33,275 nt of DNA from contig JBGPKK010000037.1 in assembly GCA_041485905.1 (NCBI GenBank), forward strand, positions 1 to 33,275. Reading direction: 5' to 3'. The notes beneath the pieces are model-generated. The model had not been told where the DNA came from, did not search any database, and saw only the letters and a list, made by a program, of their open reading frames with translations. This DNA comes from JAHFUI01 sp041485905. GTDB lineage: Bacteria > Acidobacteriota > Vicinamibacteria > Vicinamibacterales > CAVVIG01. This document shows positions 30,784-33,275 of this stretch, piece by piece. Position 1 is the stretch's first letter. Each line of letters begins with the position of its first letter. Made by a program: the position numbers and the translations under genes.

Positions 30784-32298
30784 ATCAGCGGTGGAACGTA
30801 CTTCGCAATCCAGCTCCCCCTCGGCCAGCGTCACGCGCACCGATTCCCCGACGATGACATCGGACGCCGCGCGCACCACGCGTGAGCGGTCCGCGTTCCA
30901 GCAGACGGCGTATCCCCGTCCCAGCACTGCGAGCGGGCTGAGCGTCTCCAACCGGTTCGCGCAGCCGCCCAACCGGGTCCGTGCCCGATGGCGCACGTGG
31001 ACCGCTGCGGCGACGAGCCGGCCGTCGGCCGTGACGAGGCTGGTGCGGATTGAGGCGAGCCTCTTGCCGGGATCGAAGATCTCGACACGGCGACGAAGCT
31101 GCTCAAGTCGGCGATCTCTGGCTATCGCCACGCCCCGCATGACGTGCGCCAGCGTGTGGGTGAGCTCCGCCGCGTGACGCGCCCGCATCGCGAGACGCCC
31201 GGTGAAGCCCGCGAGTGCCGGCCGCCCGCTCAACACGTGGACGGCGCGGCTCAATCCGTGAACGCGGGCCCGCGCACCCGCCGTCAGCTGATCGCGGAGA
31301 CGATCGATCCGTGCGCAGAATTCGTCCTTCCGCGCCACGACGAGCTCGGCGGCGGCGGACGGTGTCGGCGCTCGCACGTCGGCAACGAAATCGGCAATCG
31401 TCACGTCCGTCTCGTGGCCGACGGCCGAGATGACTGGAACCGGTGACCGGGCAATCGCCCGCGCGACGATCTCTTCGTTGAACGCCCACAGATCCTCGAT
31501 CGATCCGCCGCCTCGTCCGACGATGATCACGTCGACACCGGGCACGCGCCCGATCGCGTTCAGTGCGCGCGCAACCTCGGCCGCCGCGCCTTCGCCCTGC
31601 ACGCGCGCCGGCCGAATCACCAGATGCGCGTTCGCGTACCGGCGGCCGAGCACCTTGATGATGTCGCGGATCGCCGCGCCCTCGATCGAGGTCACGATCC
31701 CGATCTTGCGGGGCAGCGTGGGCAGGGGACGTTTGCGGGCCGCGTCGAAGAGCCCCTCCTCCTGGAGCCGCTTCTTGAGTTGATCGAACGCGAGCTGCAG
31801 CGCGCCGAGTCCCTGCGGCTCCATGTGCTCGCACACGAGCTGGTACTCGCCCTTGGGCTCGTACACAGAGAGGCGACCGCGCGCGAGCACGCGCATGCCG
31901 TCTCCCGGCTTGAATGTCAGGTACCGCAGCGCCGACCGGAACACGACGCCGCGTATCTGCGCGCCGGAGTCCTTCAACGTGAAGTACAGATGGCCGGTGT
32001 TCCACACGCGGCAGTTCGAGAGCTCGCCCTCGACCCAGACCTCGAAGAACTCGGTTTCGAGCAGATCGCGGACGCGGACGGTCAGCTCGGTGACGGTGAG
32101 GATCCGCTTCGCTGCAACAGGCGTTGGAGCAGTCGTCGGTCGCCGGTCCGCCTCCGCTCGACCGGGCTCACCGTCGGGCTTCGGCGCGACCTCGCCAAAG
32201 CTCGGTCGTGTGGCACCACCGAGCGACGGCGGGTCGTCAGTCGTCAGTCGACGCTCGTCATCGTCTTCTTCGAAAGGAAGGTCGAAGAGATCGGACAT
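30766..32298 (-). CDS. xseA: Exodeoxyribonuclease VII large subunit
   Basis: Catalytic chain of the exonuclease that degrades single-stranded DNA to oligonucleotides in repair. An OB-fold domain begins at TVTELTVRVRDLLETEFFEV (about residue 70) with VWVEGELSNCRVWNTGHLYF, followed by the catalytic domain (KIGIVTSIEGAAIRDIIKVL, DVIIVGRGGGSIEDLWAFNE, SAVGHETDVTIADFVADVRA) and a coiled-coil region; the C-terminal segment LSPLAVLGRGYAVCW is conserved. Before the OB fold there is an unusual 65-residue low-complexity N-terminus (PSLGGATRPSFGEVAPKPDG and on). The last residues, DQHKGH, and the TAA stop come from the family A hairpin. The start ATG is 8 bases after the ymdB stop. Confidence 0.94.
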   Translation of the reverse strand: MSDLFDLPFEEDDDERRLTTDDPPSLGGATRPSFGEVAPKPDGEPGRAEADRRPTTAPTPVAAKRILTVTELTVRVRDLLETEFFEVWVEGELSNCRVWNTGHLYFTLKDSGAQIRGVVFRSALRYLTFKPGDGMRVLARGRLSVYEPKGEYQLVCEHMEPQGLGALQLAFDQLKKRLQEEGLFDAARKRPLPTLPRKIGIVTSIEGAAIRDIIKVLGRRYANAHLVIRPARVQGEGAAAEVARALNAIGRVPGVDVIIVGRGGGSIEDLWAFNEEIVARAIARSPVPVISAVGHETDVTIADFVADVRAPTPSAAAELVVARKDEFCARIDRLRDQLTAGARARVHGLSRAVHVLSGRPALAGFTGRLAMRARHAAELTHTLAHVMRGVAIARDRRLEQLRRRVEIFDPGKRLASIRTSLVTADGRLVAAAVHVRHRARTRLGGCANRLETLSPLAVLGRGYAVCWNADRSRVVRAASDVIVGESVRVTLAEGELDCEVRSTADQHKGH

Positions 32299-32328
32299 GG
32301 CAGATTTCAGAGGGCAGATTGCAGATTG
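32299..32328 (+). repeat. Word repeat, family J (GGCAGATTGCAGATT)
   Basis: GCAGATTTCAGAGGGCAGAT then TGCAGATTGG, tandem CAGATT words between ymdB and xseA. On the minus strand it encodes the ymdB C-terminus NLQSAL and the TGA stop. Confidence 0.6.
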
Positions 32329-33131
32329 GGGACGCCGAGCTGTGCCAGATCTTCGACGCCGAGACTCAGCCGCTCGATGTCGACGGCGCGGCCGGTCTGC
32401 GGATCGGTTTCCACGATCACCGCGTGCAGTCGGGGATTGCCCGTCGCGGTCTCGAACTTGGCCGGCAGCGCCGTCAGGAACCGGCCGAGCGCCGGCGCGA
32501 TCTCGACCCCGATGATCGAATCGTGCGGACCGGTCATCCCGACATCGGTGAGATAGGCAGTGCCCTTCGGCAGGATGCGATCGTCCGCGGTCTGCACGTG
32601 CGTGTGCGTCCCGACGACAGCGGAGACCTTGCCGTCCAGGTGCCAGCCCATCGCGATCTTTTCCGACGTGGCTTCGGCGTGGAAGTCGACGAAGATCGTC
32701 CGCGTCCGTTCGCGCATCGCGTCGATCTCCCGCAAGACGACGGCGAAGGGGTCGTCGATGCTCAGCATGAACACGCGGCCCATGATGTTGATGACGCCGA
32801 TCGTTTCGCCGCCGCGCGTGCGCACCATGTAGCTGCCGTTGCCGGGAACGCCGGCCGGGTAATTGGCCGGTCGCAGCAGCCGCGGCTCGGCGCCGATGTA
32901 ATCGAGCGCCTCCTTTTTGTCCCAGATGTGATTCCCGGAGGTCATCACATCGACACCCCATTCGAGCAACTGATCGCCGATCTCGCGCGTGATACCGAAG
33001 CCGGCGGCCGCGTTTTCCGCGTTGGCGATCACGACGTCGACGCTGTGGTGATCGACGATCGCCGCCAGTCCGCGTTTGACGAGCTCGCGTCCGGGTCGGC
33101 CGACAATGTCGCCAATGAACAGGATGCGCAC
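32307..33131 (-). CDS. YmdB-type metallophosphoesterase (TIGR00282 family)
   Basis: A 274-residue calcineurin-like phosphoesterase. In Bacillus subtilis the YmdB homologue hydrolyses cyclic nucleotides and affects multicellular behaviour and RNA pools. The metal-binding signatures are present: RILFIGDIVGRPGRE, VIANAENAAAGFGIT, TSGNHIWDKKEALDYI, FVDFHAEATSEKIAMGWHLD and VVGTHTHVQTADDRILPKGT. In acidobacteria and Firmicutes the gene is often near rny or xseA. ATG 33131 is preceded by a TATGAT -10 element. The C-terminal NLQSAL is coded by a repeat. Confidence 0.93.
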   Translation of the reverse strand: MRILFIGDIVGRPGRELVKRGLAAIVDHHSVDVVIANAENAAAGFGITREIGDQLLEWGVDVMTSGNHIWDKKEALDYIGAEPRLLRPANYPAGVPGNGSYMVRTRGGETIGVINIMGRVFMLSIDDPFAVVLREIDAMRERTRTIFVDFHAEATSEKIAMGWHLDGKVSAVVGTHTHVQTADDRILPKGTAYLTDVGMTGPHDSIIGVEIAPALGRFLTALPAKFETATGNPRLHAVIVETDPQTGRAVDIERLSLGVEDLAQLGVPNLQSAL

Positions 33132-33134
33132 GGG

Positions 33135-33275
33135 CTAGATCATAGCGGGTTCTTCGCTTCGACCCGGCACGTCGACGACGATTTCACCCGTGTCGCCGGT
33201 CTCGTACACGTCGAGTACCGGCGCGCATTCGCCGACAAGCGCGTCGGCGCCGAAGGTGCGGCCGAGATCCCGGAA
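33135..33275 (-). pseudogene. Tail of a truncated Hsp20 small heat-shock protein gene, entering from the right edge
   Basis: The minus-strand frame is open from the window edge and ends at TAG 33135. It reads FRDLGRTFGADALVGECAPV, then LDVYETGDTGEIVVDVPG, which matches the start of the alpha-crystallin domain of Hsp20 proteins (DVYET...VDVPG). It stops nine residues later (RSEEPAMI), so nearly all of the domain is missing and ymdB begins four bases further on. I therefore call it a broken gene. The N-terminal part lies outside the window. Confidence 0.5.
33139..33144 (-). promoter_or_regulatory. -10 element upstream of ymdB
   Basis: Reads TATGAT on the minus strand, 7 bases before the ymdB leader start and 13 before the ATG codon. 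The matching -35 region, GC-rich and inside the Hsp20 remnant, is poor. Confidence 0.4.

Overview
This is a high-GC chromosomal stretch from a bacterium with an outer membrane (EnvC-type factor, an Ala-X-Ala-type signal peptide on a predicted beta-barrel, a lipoprotein, a TonB-receptor remnant). Gene content, the operon order thrS-infC-rpmI-rplT-pheS-pheT-zapB-zapA-6S RNA-rny, and the dense word-like intergenic repeats make me think of Acidobacteriota, probably Vicinamibacteria. That placement is inference; no search was run.

Layout. 1-4 kb: the 3' part of a class I/II aminotransferase (+), a predicted outer-membrane barrel (-) and a CstA pyruvate/peptide transporter (-). 4-7.7 kb: two half-size ABC exporters that fit a heterodimer with one degenerate ATP site. 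7.8-19.1 kb: one long minus-strand block reading from tRNA-Val through thrS, infC (ATC start), rpmI, rplT, pheS, pheT, zapB-like, zapA, 6S RNA, rny, thiL, a DUF2062 protein and a 3D-domain protein. 19.2-24.1 kb: HU, an S41 peptidase-like protein without its catalytic pair, an EnvC-like factor and a phosphodiesterase-like lipoprotein (all -). 24.1-25.7 kb: ruvX and mltG (+). 25.7-33.1 kb: a conserved minus-strand group, ymdB-xseA-xseB-ispA-tlyA...nadK, split by a plus-strand cassette (ECF sigma factor, a double-VOC protein, a truncated TonB-receptor start). The right edge holds the tail of a truncated Hsp20 gene.

The most unusual feature is not a gene. About a dozen families of short word-like repeats sit at gene boundaries, many folding as imperfect hairpins. 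They often supply the last codons and the stop of the neighbouring gene. One copy is read in frame in an ABC-transporter linker, another probably in an aminotransferase loop, and a third forms the N-terminus of ThiL. One 33-bp inverted repeat carries compensatory changes between its two arms, which points to selection or copying at the level of structure.

Functionally the window is mostly housekeeping: translation (ThrRS, PheRS, IF3, L35, L20, TlyA), RNA turnover (Rny, RuvX, 6S RNA), cell division and wall (ZapA/B, EnvC, MltG, 3D protein), cofactors and isoprenoids (ThiL, NadK, IspA), and DNA repair (XseAB). The accessory material is the sigma/VOC cassette and the two gene remnants.
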